From Stentor roeselii (taxonomy: Eukaryota; Ciliophora; Heterotrichea; Heterotrichida; Stentoridae): DNA of 64,000 nucleotides. Positions 21,464 to 30,667 of the stretch are shown piece by piece (within the stretch, counting starts at the first letter, position 1; the number at the start of each line of letters is the position of its first letter). The DNA lies in NCBI GenBank assembly GCA_006503475.1, contig RSEH01000214.1, forward strand, positions 20,490 through 84,489, read 5' to 3'. Under the pieces are notes generated by a model, which was not told the origin of the DNA, ran no database searches, and saw only the letters and a program-made list of their open reading frames with translations. The translations under genes and the position numbers were made by a program.

Positions 21464-21468
21464 TTAAG

Positions 21469-22680
21469 TTAAGAAGGGGTTATCAAGGAATTTAAAAGAA
21501 GCATTGAAATTATCAAAGTCAAGGCTATTGGGTGTGATGAAAGATTTGATGTTAGCAAATGAGAGGTCAGGAAGGAAAAAAGGACTAGGAAAGAATGAAA
21601 TGATGCTTTTTGTTTTTTTGATATTTCGTGGGTTTTTCTTTGAAGTAAGAGAAATTCAAGTGGAAGTAAAAATTGGACTATTGGCCAGAAGACCTCAGGA
21701 ATCAGATCCAGATGAAGACTTATCAAAGAGACTCGAGAAGCTACCAAGATTAATCGAAAGTATTTCAAAGGAACTTCTGGCTTTGATATTGCGATACCTA
21801 GAGATATGAGACTTATCAAACTTGCACTGACCTTCAATTGATTTTCTTCATCATAAGCCTCATTCATCATCAAACAAGAAATCATTGAAAAGCTGATCCA
21901 TTCTCCAATTAATATAAAAAATCTTGAATTTATTCCAAGCCCCAATCCAATATCATCCTCATTCTCCTCAAGTTCAACATTCTCAAAAACCTGGTTAATC
22001 CCCGCAATTTTCATTAAAATCATCTCAGTCTTCAAAGACCCATACTTGAAAAAATTCCATTCAACCGACTCAAATGCCTTATCAATAAAATACAAAGCAA
22101 AAAAAGCAAATAAACCATCAAGTCCAATTATCATTCTCCAGTTCACCTGAAAGTAAAACAAGGCATTCAAGAGTACCAGGCAAAAATAAAGACAACCCAT
22201 CAAAACCCCAGAATTAAAAACATGCTTCTCCTTTGGGGAGCTTTCGTTAATATACAAAAAACACAAAATAACCCCTGCCAATGAAAAACTTCCTAAAAAA
22301 ATGCTGCAAAGAACTAAAACATTAGTTGTAAGACTGATCGATGCGAAAACTCGGAAGACAATATTCCACATCAGCAGATTTTTTATTGTCTTCTGCCGCC
22401 CGAGCAAATCGCTGAGATATGAAAAGAAAAGAGCTCCTAAAGGAATCATCAAGTAACATGAATATTTAATGTGAGCTCTTATTGGATAGTCCTTGGTTAT
22501 CAGGATAAACTCGTTGGTTATGTTCGAAGAGGAGGGGTCGTCGCGGAGTAACAGGGGCATCGCGAAGACGTAGCTTGAAAATGGAAAAATTGACAAGCTT
22601 AACGCAAGGAGGAGCTTTTTTTGGTAGGCTGATGTGTTTAAAGTGACCTGCAGAGCGTTTGAAACTTTAAGTGGTTCCAT
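21469..22680 (-). CDS. MFS-type transporter, divergent, 403 aa
   Basis: About ten to twelve hydrophobic helices with the major-facilitator loop motif between helices 2 and 3 degraded to YLSDLLGRQKT (compare DRxGRR). Overall sequence resembles sugar/organic-cation transporter-like MFS members, but substrate residues cannot be judged. The central loop is acidic (ENVELEENEDD). The length is short for the family (usually 450-550). Convergent with NUDCD2. Confidence 0.65.
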   Translation of the reverse strand: MEPLKVSNALQVTLNTSAYQKKLLLALSLSIFPFSSYVFAMPLLLRDDPSSSNITNEFILITKDYPIRAHIKYSCYLMIPLGALFFSYLSDLLGRQKTIKNLLMWNIVFRVFASISLTTNVLVLCSIFLGSFSLAGVILCFLYINESSPKEKHVFNSGVLMGCLYFCLVLLNALFYFQVNWRMIIGLDGLFAFFALYFIDKAFESVEWNFFKYGSLKTEMILMKIAGINQVFENVELEENEDDIGLGLGINSRFFILIGEWISFSMISCLMMNEAYDEENQLKVSASLISLISLGIAISKPEVPLKYFRLILVASRVSLISLHLDLIPEVFWPIVQFLLPLEFLLLQRKTHEISKKQKASFHSFLVLFSFLTSHLLTSNLSSHPIALTLIISMLLLNSLITPS

Positions 22681-22862
22681 TTATTGTAATTAAAAGGAAT
22701 GAAAAGTTGGAAAATTTTGTTATGATTTGAGAAGAATTAGAAGAATGAGAAGAGAATGGAATTTTTTAAAGATCATTGAAAGAACATTAAAAATTTCTAC
22801 TAGAACCTACAATCATTACCTTCTATATTTATTGTAACTAACTTTTTTCACAATTAAAGATA

Positions 22863-24218
22863 TCAATCCCTCTCAAGTTCAATCAAACTATAAATAATCG
22901 GGACGAATTCAGCTTGAGTATCCTTATCCATCAAATGTTGAAGCCTGGGAAAGAGCAGTTCAAAGTCAAGATCCTCTTCACTCGAAACAGACTGATTAAT
23001 AATATGAATAGCTTGACTGACCACATGTTTTCCCAAACTTTTTTCAAGGTACATTTTTACCAGCTTTGCTTTTCCAGTCTCTTCCTTTTTCTCCTCGTCT
23101 TCAATTTCATCATCTCTGTCAGGTGGGACTTCGACCATGCTAACCTTTGTAGAAACATCAGAACCATCTTCATTATTTGAATAAGCGACTTCACTCATTT
23201 CACAAAACATTAAAGCTTGTTCCTTTTCCTCCTTATCCATCTCATCATTATTCTTCAATTCAACTTTCAACTGTTTTATTGACCGAAGAAGTTCAGGGTT
23301 TTCTTTGATCTCTTCAGAACTGAGACTATTGTCCAAGGGGAGGACGGTGGGGTTGATGATGTTGAAATTATGAAGAATTGTATGAGAAAACTCTTGATTT
23401 TGCTCACTTGTTGATAAAAAATGTCTGATTCGCTGACGAATTATCGGCTCTTTTAAGACCTGGTGAATGTTAGGTCGTTGATCTGGGTCGACTTTTAAAA
23501 GTTTTTCTATCAAACCTCTTAAAGGCTGCTGAAAAGTCCTGGGAACTGGGTTGAACTTGCCCTTGACTATCTTCAGTGCTAAAAAATGTAAAGAACTAGC
23601 ATCAAAAGGAGGTTTTAAACAACAAAGTTCATATAAAAGTACCCCCAAACTCCAGATATCACTTTTAAAGTTATAAGGACGACCTTCAATAATCTCCGGT
23701 GATAGATAATAAGGAGTCCCTACCATTGTTCTTGCATTATCAACCGTTGCATTAAGTACTTTCGCAATTCCAAAGTCTCCTAACTTAACTCTTCCCGTTT
23801 TAGTCAGAAAAATATTCTGAGACTTCAAATCACGATGCAAGATTTTCCGGTCATGAACGTGTTTAATAGCGAGACAGATCTGAACGAACCAGTCAATTAT
23901 CTGGTCTTCAGGGAAAGGCCGTCCATTGCGTTCCTTGATCCTCGTTTGCAGGTCTCCGCCGTCAGCGAAGTCCATAATAATGCAAAGTTTCTGCTTTTTC
24001 GTGGTATAAGCGTCTCTAAAGCTGATGATGTTCGGATGTTTCAAGTTCTGCAAAATCAGAGCTTCTCGGATGGTCTCTTCTTTTTCTTCTTTTGACATGT
24101 GCTTGATGTCGATTTGCTTTATCACGCATCGTGAGTTGTCCGAGTTGCACTCAACAAGATAACACTTTCCAAAGGACCCTTCTCCGAGAAGTTTGATCAT
24201 TTTGTACCTTTCTCCCAT
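22863..24218 (-). CDS. NEK-family Ser/Thr protein kinase
   Basis: 451 residues. The kinase domain at about 5-268 is complete: G-loop GEGSFGKCYLV, VAIK-type Lys in CVIKQID, HRDLKSQN, DFG in KLGDFGIAKVL and activation segment MVGTPYYLSPE. Order and motifs match NIMA-related kinases (NEK1/3/5 type), a family greatly expanded in ciliates where members control ciliary length and resorption. The C-terminal 180 residues are acidic and helical. The start codon is only 2 nt after the stop of the upstream SPX-MFS-like gene on the same strand. Confidence 0.9.
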   Translation of the reverse strand: MGERYKMIKLLGEGSFGKCYLVECNSDNSRCVIKQIDIKHMSKEEKEETIREALILQNLKHPNIISFRDAYTTKKQKLCIIMDFADGGDLQTRIKERNGRPFPEDQIIDWFVQICLAIKHVHDRKILHRDLKSQNIFLTKTGRVKLGDFGIAKVLNATVDNARTMVGTPYYLSPEIIEGRPYNFKSDIWSLGVLLYELCCLKPPFDASSLHFLALKIVKGKFNPVPRTFQQPLRGLIEKLLKVDPDQRPNIHQVLKEPIIRQRIRHFLSTSEQNQEFSHTILHNFNIINPTVLPLDNSLSSEEIKENPELLRSIKQLKVELKNNDEMDKEEKEQALMFCEMSEVAYSNNEDGSDVSTKVSMVEVPPDRDDEIEDEEKKEETGKAKLVKMYLEKSLGKHVVSQAIHIINQSVSSEEDLDFELLFPRLQHLMDKDTQAEFVPIIYSLIELERD

Positions 24219-24220
24219 TT

Positions 24221-25924
24221 TTAATGATTTACTTTAAGTCTGCGGTAGAATAGTGAAAAGACGATTAAAGCGAGAAGAGAAAAACAGGAAAGAGGAATAA
24301 ACAACAAGTTTTCAATGGAAGATGAATTTATCCACCCTGCAAATGCAATCAAAAAACCTCCAACGCCTCTTGCTGAAGACCCGGCAAAGGTGACGATGAG
24401 TCCTGCATTGAAAATTCCTCGTGCCATGTAAGGTGGAAGGACTTTTGACAGTAAAGATGCAGTGACACCGTCATCCATGTTCATTCCGATGAACATCAAG
24501 ACAGTGCCCAGGGTGTATTGAGACTCAAAAAAAGAGCCTAGTCCAAAATCAATCAACAGAAACGATCCAAGCAATGTGAAGACCAGCGCTGAAAAAATAA
24601 ATTCACGGTCTTGAATCCACTTAGAAGTATAAGCGATAAAAATATGCACTGGAGCGATTCCTAATGATAAAATCGCGATGAAATTTCCGACTTTCTCATC
24701 TGACCAGGTAAATTCAGAAGGAGCGACTAAAGGCACTGAAGTCACAAAAGCCTCATGAACCATCTTTGGAACTATCAGAGCTAGAAGGACTACGAATAAT
24801 GGAAGAAGGGAAGAAGAGTCTTTTTCTTTAGATGTTGCTGGCTTTGGAGGGGTCACTACTGGCTCTTGGAAGAAGAGGAGGACTGTTAGTGCATAGATGA
24901 GCCATACTGAGCCCATCAGTAAAGGCGCTGCGGTGAATTCGTTGATCTCTACAAAAAATAAAGAAAAATTCACATCGAGTAAAAAGGTTGAAATGTAAGG
25001 TCCTAGTCCCCTTCCAATGATACTTCCAGCGACAAAGGCCGAGTTCCAAAAAGTCCTTGCACGTGGATGGACATAAGTCGCGATATATCTTCTATTAATC
25101 ACCCTTGCCCCTCCTACTCCAATCAACAACCTTCCAAGTAACATAATTCCAGGACTTTTCAAAGGATAGGCCAAAAAATAAGTAAAATCTCCTAAAACCA
25201 CAAACAAAGCACATATAAAAGTTGGAACCTTGTATTGATAGTTACTCCAATATGAGTAAACAAATGTGAAAACAACTGCAGATGCCCAGTTCGCTGCACT
25301 TAAAAGTCCTGAATACTCTCCGTCCATTCCTACATAAACCGCGAAGTCCTTCGCGGAAAGGGTTAAAATGTAAAAGTTTGTCACATGGATAAAAGAACTG
25401 AAAACACTTAAAAAGACTGTCATGAAGTCAGGGTAGTCAGGGTCTTTGAATAATGAATGGCTTTTTAAACTTGAATGAAAAGACTTTAAAGAGATGAGCA
25501 AAGAGTCCCAGTCTTGGTCGAGAAGAGAGCAACGAGATGAAAGTGAATTGAGTGAAGATTGAAGGGATTCGAATAGGTCTAAGTTTTGATAAGATTTCAG
25601 AAGGGAGTGGTTGGAGATTAGGAAAGATGACTTGAATGATGAGGAGTTCAGAGAATTTAGGACTAGGTCTAAGTTTTTTATTGTGGACAGGCCTAGATGG
25701 CGACAGTTCTCTGAGAACTGGTGGAAAGTGTCAGGTGATGAAAGTTCTGAAGTTTTTAATGTTTCTATCAGTGACTTGGAGATTTCAGATGAGTAAGAAT
25801 TCAGTCTAACCAGTTCTGACTTCAAAGACTCTTCTTGAGGCGGGAATAAGAGTTTTTGATCGATTTCCAAGTTCTTACTCGCCTGAGTTTTCAGATCCTT
25901 CAATTCAACTGTCACCTTCTCCAT
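24221..25924 (-). CDS. MFS transporter of SPX-MFS (vacuolar phosphate transporter) type
   Basis: 567 residues: an N-terminal helical, Ser-rich region (about 1-165), then about twelve membrane helices. Sequence such as YVGMDGEYSGLLSAANWASA after helix 1, GRLLIGVGGARVINRRYIA and the C-terminal NAGLIVTFAGSSARGVGG resemble the MFS half of SPX-MFS proteins (plant PHT5/VPT, which move phosphate into vacuoles). The N terminus is helical but I cannot confirm the SPX basic signature (KxxxKxxK pocket), so substrate and inositol pyrophosphate sensing are uncertain. Confidence 0.75.
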   Translation of the reverse strand: MEKVTVELKDLKTQASKNLEIDQKLLFPPQEESLKSELVRLNSYSSEISKSLIETLKTSELSSPDTFHQFSENCRHLGLSTIKNLDLVLNSLNSSSFKSSFLISNHSLLKSYQNLDLFESLQSSLNSLSSRCSLLDQDWDSLLISLKSFHSSLKSHSLFKDPDYPDFMTVFLSVFSSFIHVTNFYILTLSAKDFAVYVGMDGEYSGLLSAANWASAVVFTFVYSYWSNYQYKVPTFICALFVVLGDFTYFLAYPLKSPGIMLLGRLLIGVGGARVINRRYIATYVHPRARTFWNSAFVAGSIIGRGLGPYISTFLLDVNFSLFFVEINEFTAAPLLMGSVWLIYALTVLLFFQEPVVTPPKPATSKEKDSSSLLPLFVVLLALIVPKMVHEAFVTSVPLVAPSEFTWSDEKVGNFIAILSLGIAPVHIFIAYTSKWIQDREFIFSALVFTLLGSFLLIDFGLGSFFESQYTLGTVLMFIGMNMDDGVTASLLSKVLPPYMARGIFNAGLIVTFAGSSARGVGGFLIAFAGWINSSSIENLLFIPLSCFSLLALIVFSLFYRRLKVNH

Positions 25925-26058
25925 ACTTCTATTACTAAAAAGAATAAAAACACTGAAACTCTGATGAAAACTTTTAAAAAACCTAAAAATTCAACTTTAA
26001 CTTAATCCAAAGTTTTAAAATTCATATCCTTCTGCTAAATCATCAACAAATAATTTAA

Positions 26059-27549
26059 ATGGGAGGCAATTCATCTCAATCAAAGCAGTCCACCCCATGC
26101 AAGACCCTTCCAAAGTTTTCATATCTCAATCGTCGCGAAGGAAAACTTCTAGTCTTCGAGAGTTCTCAGCCAAATGTCGACTCCCTTCCTCAAGAAGTTC
26201 GCTGTTACAATGACTCAGCTCTTTGCGAATCAGAAGGCGTGATATTCGTAGCAGGTGGTTCAGAAAGTTCTAAAAATTTAAACTCTTTGTTTTTTTCAAT
26301 TGACACTAACAGTCCACGAGTGAAGCTCTTAGAAGACCTTCCGATACCAAGTAAATGTGGATACCTCTTTCCTCATAAAAGTTCTTTTTTCTATGCTGGG
26401 GGAGTTTCGATCGATTCTTTAACAAGACGAAAAATTCAAAGTCCGATTATGAGATACAACATCTTAAAAGAGACTTGGGAAATTTTTAACCACTCGAATT
26501 TATCCTTCGGTAAAAAAAAAAACCTCCAATTTAAAAATTTGAGAAAACCTGGATTCGCTATTATTAAAAACAAGTTATTACTCTTTGGCGGGTATTTTCG
26601 AGTAGGTAATCAAAGAGTGCCTAATATTCAATGTGTGAGTTTTGACCTTTCTTGTGAAGGTCTTGACTGGAAATTTGAGTCTTTGAACTTTCCAGTGAGT
26701 CTTTATAGTCCTGTTGTGGGTTGCTTTGAAAGTCGAGCAGTGATCGCAGGAGGGAAACTTATGGACTCTTCTAGAAGTTCAGATATTGTCGAGTTCAAAA
26801 AGTCCAGTTTCAAGTTGATGAAGAAAAAAAAATTAACGATTATTGAGAATCATCCACCGATTTATCAGAAGACTTATATAATTATCTTCGCTTTTCCTAA
26901 AGTTCACATTCAAGAAAAAAAGACGAAAGATTGGCTTCAGTTTTCTCTTCCTTCCAACCCGGCCACTTTACTTCCAGTTGAAAAAAATAGATCAGAGACT
27001 CTTTTTCGTAAGCCTCTCACTTTCAGCCCGAACTCGACTGGAGGATATAAAAGTTCTGATAGTTTCAACCCAATTATGACATTTGGAAGTGACACGGCTA
27101 GAAGTTTAGGAGTTTGCACTAATATTGAAGACCTTGATCTTGATATCGACTTTATTATGCAAATTGAAACAGATGAAAAGGTCACCGTTTTTCATAAACA
27201 AGCTATTAGGTTGTTTGGTTTCGCTTGTGAAAAACTAGAAGGTAAGAAATTGACTCCTCTTGAAATTAATCAGATCTCGACACAACTTGGGTTTAAAGGT
27301 TTTGTCAATATTTTAGAGATTTCGGCTGTTTTAACTGAACTATTGCAGAGAAAAGGATATGAAGTGGCGGGATTACTTAAGTTTTACCAAATCGTGCATA
27401 AAGTCCTTGATCGCCCTCGCATTCGCTCGGGGGTTATTTTAATGATGCTTCGGATGAATGAGATTAACAAGACCAAAGAGTGCATCACGGCAAGTGTCAG
27501 CGTTTTTGTTATGACGCGCATTATCAAGATCACTGTTGTTGGGGTATAA
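26059..27549 (+). CDS. Kelch-like propeller protein with N-myristoylation motif
   Basis: 496 residues starting MGGNSSQS, a good N-myristoylation signal (Gly2, Ser6). Degenerate kelch blades fill about 20-290 (EGVIFVAGGSESS, SSFFYAGGVSID, NKLLLFGGYFRVG, ESRAVIAGGKLMD). A Ser-rich linker and a C-terminal helical region (about 370-496) follow; I do not recognise the latter. Likely a membrane-tethered scaffold. It is the first of five plus-strand genes with almost no spacing, and starts 134 bp from the divergent SPX-MFS-like gene. Confidence 0.7.
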   Translation: MGGNSSQSKQSTPCKTLPKFSYLNRREGKLLVFESSQPNVDSLPQEVRCYNDSALCESEGVIFVAGGSESSKNLNSLFFSIDTNSPRVKLLEDLPIPSKCGYLFPHKSSFFYAGGVSIDSLTRRKIQSPIMRYNILKETWEIFNHSNLSFGKKKNLQFKNLRKPGFAIIKNKLLLFGGYFRVGNQRVPNIQCVSFDLSCEGLDWKFESLNFPVSLYSPVVGCFESRAVIAGGKLMDSSRSSDIVEFKKSSFKLMKKKKLTIIENHPPIYQKTYIIIFAFPKVHIQEKKTKDWLQFSLPSNPATLLPVEKNRSETLFRKPLTFSPNSTGGYKSSDSFNPIMTFGSDTARSLGVCTNIEDLDLDIDFIMQIETDEKVTVFHKQAIRLFGFACEKLEGKKLTPLEINQISTQLGFKGFVNILEISAVLTELLQRKGYEVAGLLKFYQIVHKVLDRPRIRSGVILMMLRMNEINKTKECITASVSVFVMTRIIKITVVGV

Positions 27550-27573
27550 GTGTTAAAAATATTATTTATTATA

Positions 27574-28116
27574 ATGAACAATAATCTCACTGTTGACGAG
27601 TCAAGTCTTCTTGTTTGTTTTCAGTTCTTATCTCGCTTTTCCAGTTATTTTCATGAAATCAGTCCAGAAATCAAGGAATTATTGCAAATTTATGAATCTT
27701 TAAAAAATGAAGAGAACATCTTCTCAATGAAACCTTTTCTGAAATTTCAAGACAGGTTCTGTCATCCAGTTAATATTTTAAAAGAAATGAATTTTCAACA
27801 GATTAACTTTCGAAGTCCTCGAGTAGGAGAAATATTTGTTAAGGGTGTTAATTGTGAAATGAATCTTGGGGCGCTGTTGTTGATATCGGAGTTTAAGAAT
27901 GCTCAGTCGAAGATGGTTTTATTTGCAGTGATTTTTCAGGATTATTATGGATATTTTCAATTTGCTGATAAGGAGAGGAAGTACTGGAATATTAGTGAAA
28001 ATAGCTTTTTGAATAAACTCTCGGTTGTTAGGCTTGAAGGGTTTTCGGAACTTGTTGTTTATTCAAATAAGATGAATTATTCCCCGAAGGTTTTGTTTTT
28101 CAATGTAGTTAAATAG
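27574..28116 (+). CDS. Unknown protein, 180 aa
   Basis: The ATG at 27574 (context TTATAATGAAC) lies 24 nt after the stop of the kelch-like gene. The product (MNNNLTVDESS...) looks globular with mixed helix and strand and no membrane segment or known motif that I can name. Codon use matches neighbours. The next gene begins 6 nt after its stop. Confidence 0.6.
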   Translation: MNNNLTVDESSLLVCFQFLSRFSSYFHEISPEIKELLQIYESLKNEENIFSMKPFLKFQDRFCHPVNILKEMNFQQINFRSPRVGEIFVKGVNCEMNLGALLLISEFKNAQSKMVLFAVIFQDYYGYFQFADKERKYWNISENSFLNKLSVVRLEGFSELVVYSNKMNYSPKVLFFNVVK

Positions 28117-28122
28117 ATATAA

Positions 28123-28737
28123 ATGAATCGAATACTTATACAGCAGTATTTTTTAAAATTGTTTTCAACTCTTAGTCTTTCTGCCAGTTTTTTCTTGGCA
28201 GGTTTGTCAATACATTACTCAGGAGGAATCCGTGACCTAAAGTTCTCAGTCCTCGTTCTAGTTTCCTTCATCCTGATATTTTTACATAAAAAGCCTTGTT
28301 TTTTCCAGCTGGTATGTCTCCTGTGCATCAGTTCAATTCAAGGTGTGTTAGTTTCAGCTTGTTTCGTGATGGAAAAAAAGATCCCAGAAGTAACTTTAAT
28401 AAAAGGAATCCTTTCAACCTTCGCTCTTCTAACAAGCATCTTAGGAGCAACTTACTATTCCGACAACATCTTCAAACAAAACCTAGGAAGAGCATGTGAA
28501 CTTTGTTTTTACACTTTTTTAGTAATTTTACTTTCAACAAGACTATTAAATCTAGACCTGCAAGTAAAATTTTACGAAAAAGGATTATTTTTATTGATGA
28601 TCGCGATGTTTATGATGTCATTGCGACAGATCTACTGTTACGAAGAGATAAAAAATCGAAACCACATTCTTGACTCCCTAGTCTTAGGCTTCTGCATTCT
28701 TCAAGTGCTGATAAAAATGCTGGTTGTTTTAAACTAG
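28123..28737 (+). CDS. Bax inhibitor-1 (TMBIM)-like membrane protein, divergent
   Basis: 204 residues with about seven membrane helices. Layout and local similarity fit BI-1: an opening amphipathic segment QQYFLKLFSTLSLSASFFLAG resembles QHLKKVYASFALCMF-type starts, and the C-terminal part (RQIYCYEEIKNRNHILDSLVL) resembles the conserved TQ-x-I-IE-K...D-x-I...DLF segment before the last helix. BI-1 proteins are ER calcium-leak channels that limit cell death. The usual paired Asp residues are not evident, so assignment is moderate. Confidence 0.55.
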   Translation: MNRILIQQYFLKLFSTLSLSASFFLAGLSIHYSGGIRDLKFSVLVLVSFILIFLHKKPCFFQLVCLLCISSIQGVLVSACFVMEKKIPEVTLIKGILSTFALLTSILGATYYSDNIFKQNLGRACELCFYTFLVILLSTRLLNLDLQVKFYEKGLFLLMIAMFMMSLRQIYCYEEIKNRNHILDSLVLGFCILQVLIKMLVVLN

Positions 28738-28756
28738 CTGCTGGTTAATTAGTAAT

Positions 28757-29026
28757 ATGAATGTCCTGCTTGTTTCCAAGAGATGCTGGTAAAAAATAAG
28801 CAGTGCTCCTTGTCAGGCCGCCAGGTTCGTTCTTGATAAAGTCAGTTCTCGCCTTGGCTTCAGTTATCAGGTCGTTTATGTCGACTCCAGTAAAGACCTC
28901 AAGTTGAAATACGCTGCAAAGGTCCCTGTTGTGATCTGTGATGGCAAAGAAATAGCGAGTCTTAAAATCAGAGAAAGTGAAATTCGTGAGTCCTTTCAGA
29001 AGTTGATGGGAATAAATAGGCTTTAA
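28757..29026 (+). CDS. Small glutaredoxin/thioredoxin-like protein (DUF836 type), one intron
   Basis: Hidden by intron 28789-28803 (gtaaaaaataagcag), which splits two exons of 32 and 223 nt; spliced product 84 residues. It begins MNVLLVSKRCCAPCQAARFV, with a CxxC redox site at 11-14 at the end of the first strand, and contains the cis-Pro region KVPVVICDGKE, as in glutaredoxin-like DUF836 proteins (yeast YDR286C, human C5orf63). Role is probably thiol-disulfide exchange. Its stop TAA (29024-29026) shares the final A with the ATG of the next gene. Confidence 0.8.
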
Positions 29027-30213
29027 TGGAAATCGTCAATTTTCAGGTCGGAAACTGTGGAATGAAGATTGGAACAGAATTTTTTTATGAGATTTTCAGG
29101 GAAAGAGTTGAAAGTGGCTTTAGTGATCAGGTTTTTCTTGATAGTCTTCGGCCTAGAACGGTTTTAATTGACTTGGATAAGGAAAATATCGCGAAAATGA
29201 AGGACTTGCAGATTTATCAGGGACTTGATGATTACTTTATCGCGGATAATGGAAGAGCTGGCAATTGGTCTGCTGGTCATTACACTGAAGGTCAGGAGGT
29301 ATTAGAGAAAATAGAGGAAATTACCAGGAAACTTGTTGAAAACTGTGAAAAACTTCAAGGATTTCAAGTTTTTCACTCAGCTGGAGGGTGCTCTGGAGGA
29401 GGTCTTGGCACTTTGATTGTAGAAAGGCTGAAAGACTTGTATTATGAGAAGACTTTACAGACTGTTACTGTTTTTTACAAGGAAGGTGTTGATGATCGCA
29501 TAACTGAACCTTATAATACTGTTTTTAGCATGAACAGTCTTATTCAATTCTCTGATGTTTCTTTTGTCATTTCAAATGAAAGTCTTTTCAAGGTTTTTAA
29601 AAATCGTCTTGATTATGGCTCGGATGTGTTCAAGTCATTGAACCAGTTCGCAGCGAAGGCTTGCTTAGCAGGACTTTACCCTGTTTGCAAAAGAGAAAGT
29701 TCTTTTGGTAGTCTTTACAAATATGCGAATAACTTGGTACCTTTCAGCAGGCTTCACTTTCTGGATATCAGTTTTAATGATAAGGTCTTTTGGGATGTTG
29801 ATTTAACTGATGAGTCTTTTTCACTTGGAAGTAGAGCTGCGGGAAAGTTTTTTACTTGTTTAGGAATCTGCAAAATGAGGAATTTTCGGGAAATTCAAAG
29901 TGAAATTAAAGGGAAAATTAAGGAAAAATCACTTTCCTGGGCTAAAAACTTTAAATTTTTTAATTATCACGTGAAAAGTGATGAGTTTTTTTGCTTAACT
30001 AGCAATGGGACTGGACTTTTGCCACTTTTTAAGGGAGTTAATAAGGGCTTTGAGTATTTGTTTAAGAGAAAGGCCTTTGTGCACTGGTATACTGGTGAAG
30101 GACTGGATTCAATGGAGTTTGAATGTGCTCAAGGTAATTTTCAGGATTTGATTGAAGAGTACCAGAATTATGATATTGAAGGGGAGTTAGAAGATGGGCT
30201 TAAGAATGATTAA
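29026..30213 (+). CDS. Divergent beta-like tubulin, 395 aa
   Basis: Clear tubulin-superfamily member: GNWSAGHYTEG (beta-tubulin GNNWAKGHYTEG), GGCSGGGLGT in place of the GTP-loop signature GGGTGSG, and a C-terminal FVHWYTGEGLDSMEFECAQ resembling beta-tubulin. It is about 50 residues shorter than canonical tubulins, and the MREI autoregulation start is replaced by MEIV. The C-terminal tail is acidic (DIEGELEDGLKND) and could be glutamylated. Ciliates carry such beta-like tubulins in addition to true alpha/beta; altered nucleotide handling is an inference. Starts inside the stop codon of the previous gene. Confidence 0.85.
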   Translation: MEIVNFQVGNCGMKIGTEFFYEIFRERVESGFSDQVFLDSLRPRTVLIDLDKENIAKMKDLQIYQGLDDYFIADNGRAGNWSAGHYTEGQEVLEKIEEITRKLVENCEKLQGFQVFHSAGGCSGGGLGTLIVERLKDLYYEKTLQTVTVFYKEGVDDRITEPYNTVFSMNSLIQFSDVSFVISNESLFKVFKNRLDYGSDVFKSLNQFAAKACLAGLYPVCKRESSFGSLYKYANNLVPFSRLHFLDISFNDKVFWDVDLTDESFSLGSRAAGKFFTCLGICKMRNFREIQSEIKGKIKEKSLSWAKNFKFFNYHVKSDEFFCLTSNGTGLLPLFKGVNKGFEYLFKRKAFVHWYTGEGLDSMEFECAQGNFQDLIEEYQNYDIEGELEDGLKND

Positions 30214-30667
30214 TAACGCATATATTCTAGCTGGTAGGTTCTTCAGTTGATAATTGAATTTAGAATTTTTTGATTCTATTTTTAATTTTTAGATAGAACT
30301 TGATTTTCATATTAATTAAAGTCTTGTTAGCCATTAACTCATCTATTTTTTTCAATTATTTTTTTGTTCATGAAAAATATTTACATATAATAAAACTTTA
30401 TACAACTAATATTGTTTAACCATTTACTTTACTCAATCAATTTTATAATTAGAAAATCATAAAGATAACTAATTCAAACTATCCAGTAAAAGCCACAGGA
30501 AACACCATTCAAAGAAACATCCTCAAGGTATATAAACCCACTGACTAAACTTCCTCATAAAACTTCCTTAATGTTTTGATAAATATCAATCAACTTAAAA
30601 ATAAAACATCTAAATACACAAATTTCCAATCATTTCATATAAAACTAAGTACATATAGGTTACTAAT
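30214..30667. other. Intergenic
   Basis: 454 bp of AT-rich spacer between two convergent genes; nothing recognised. Confidence 0.5.
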
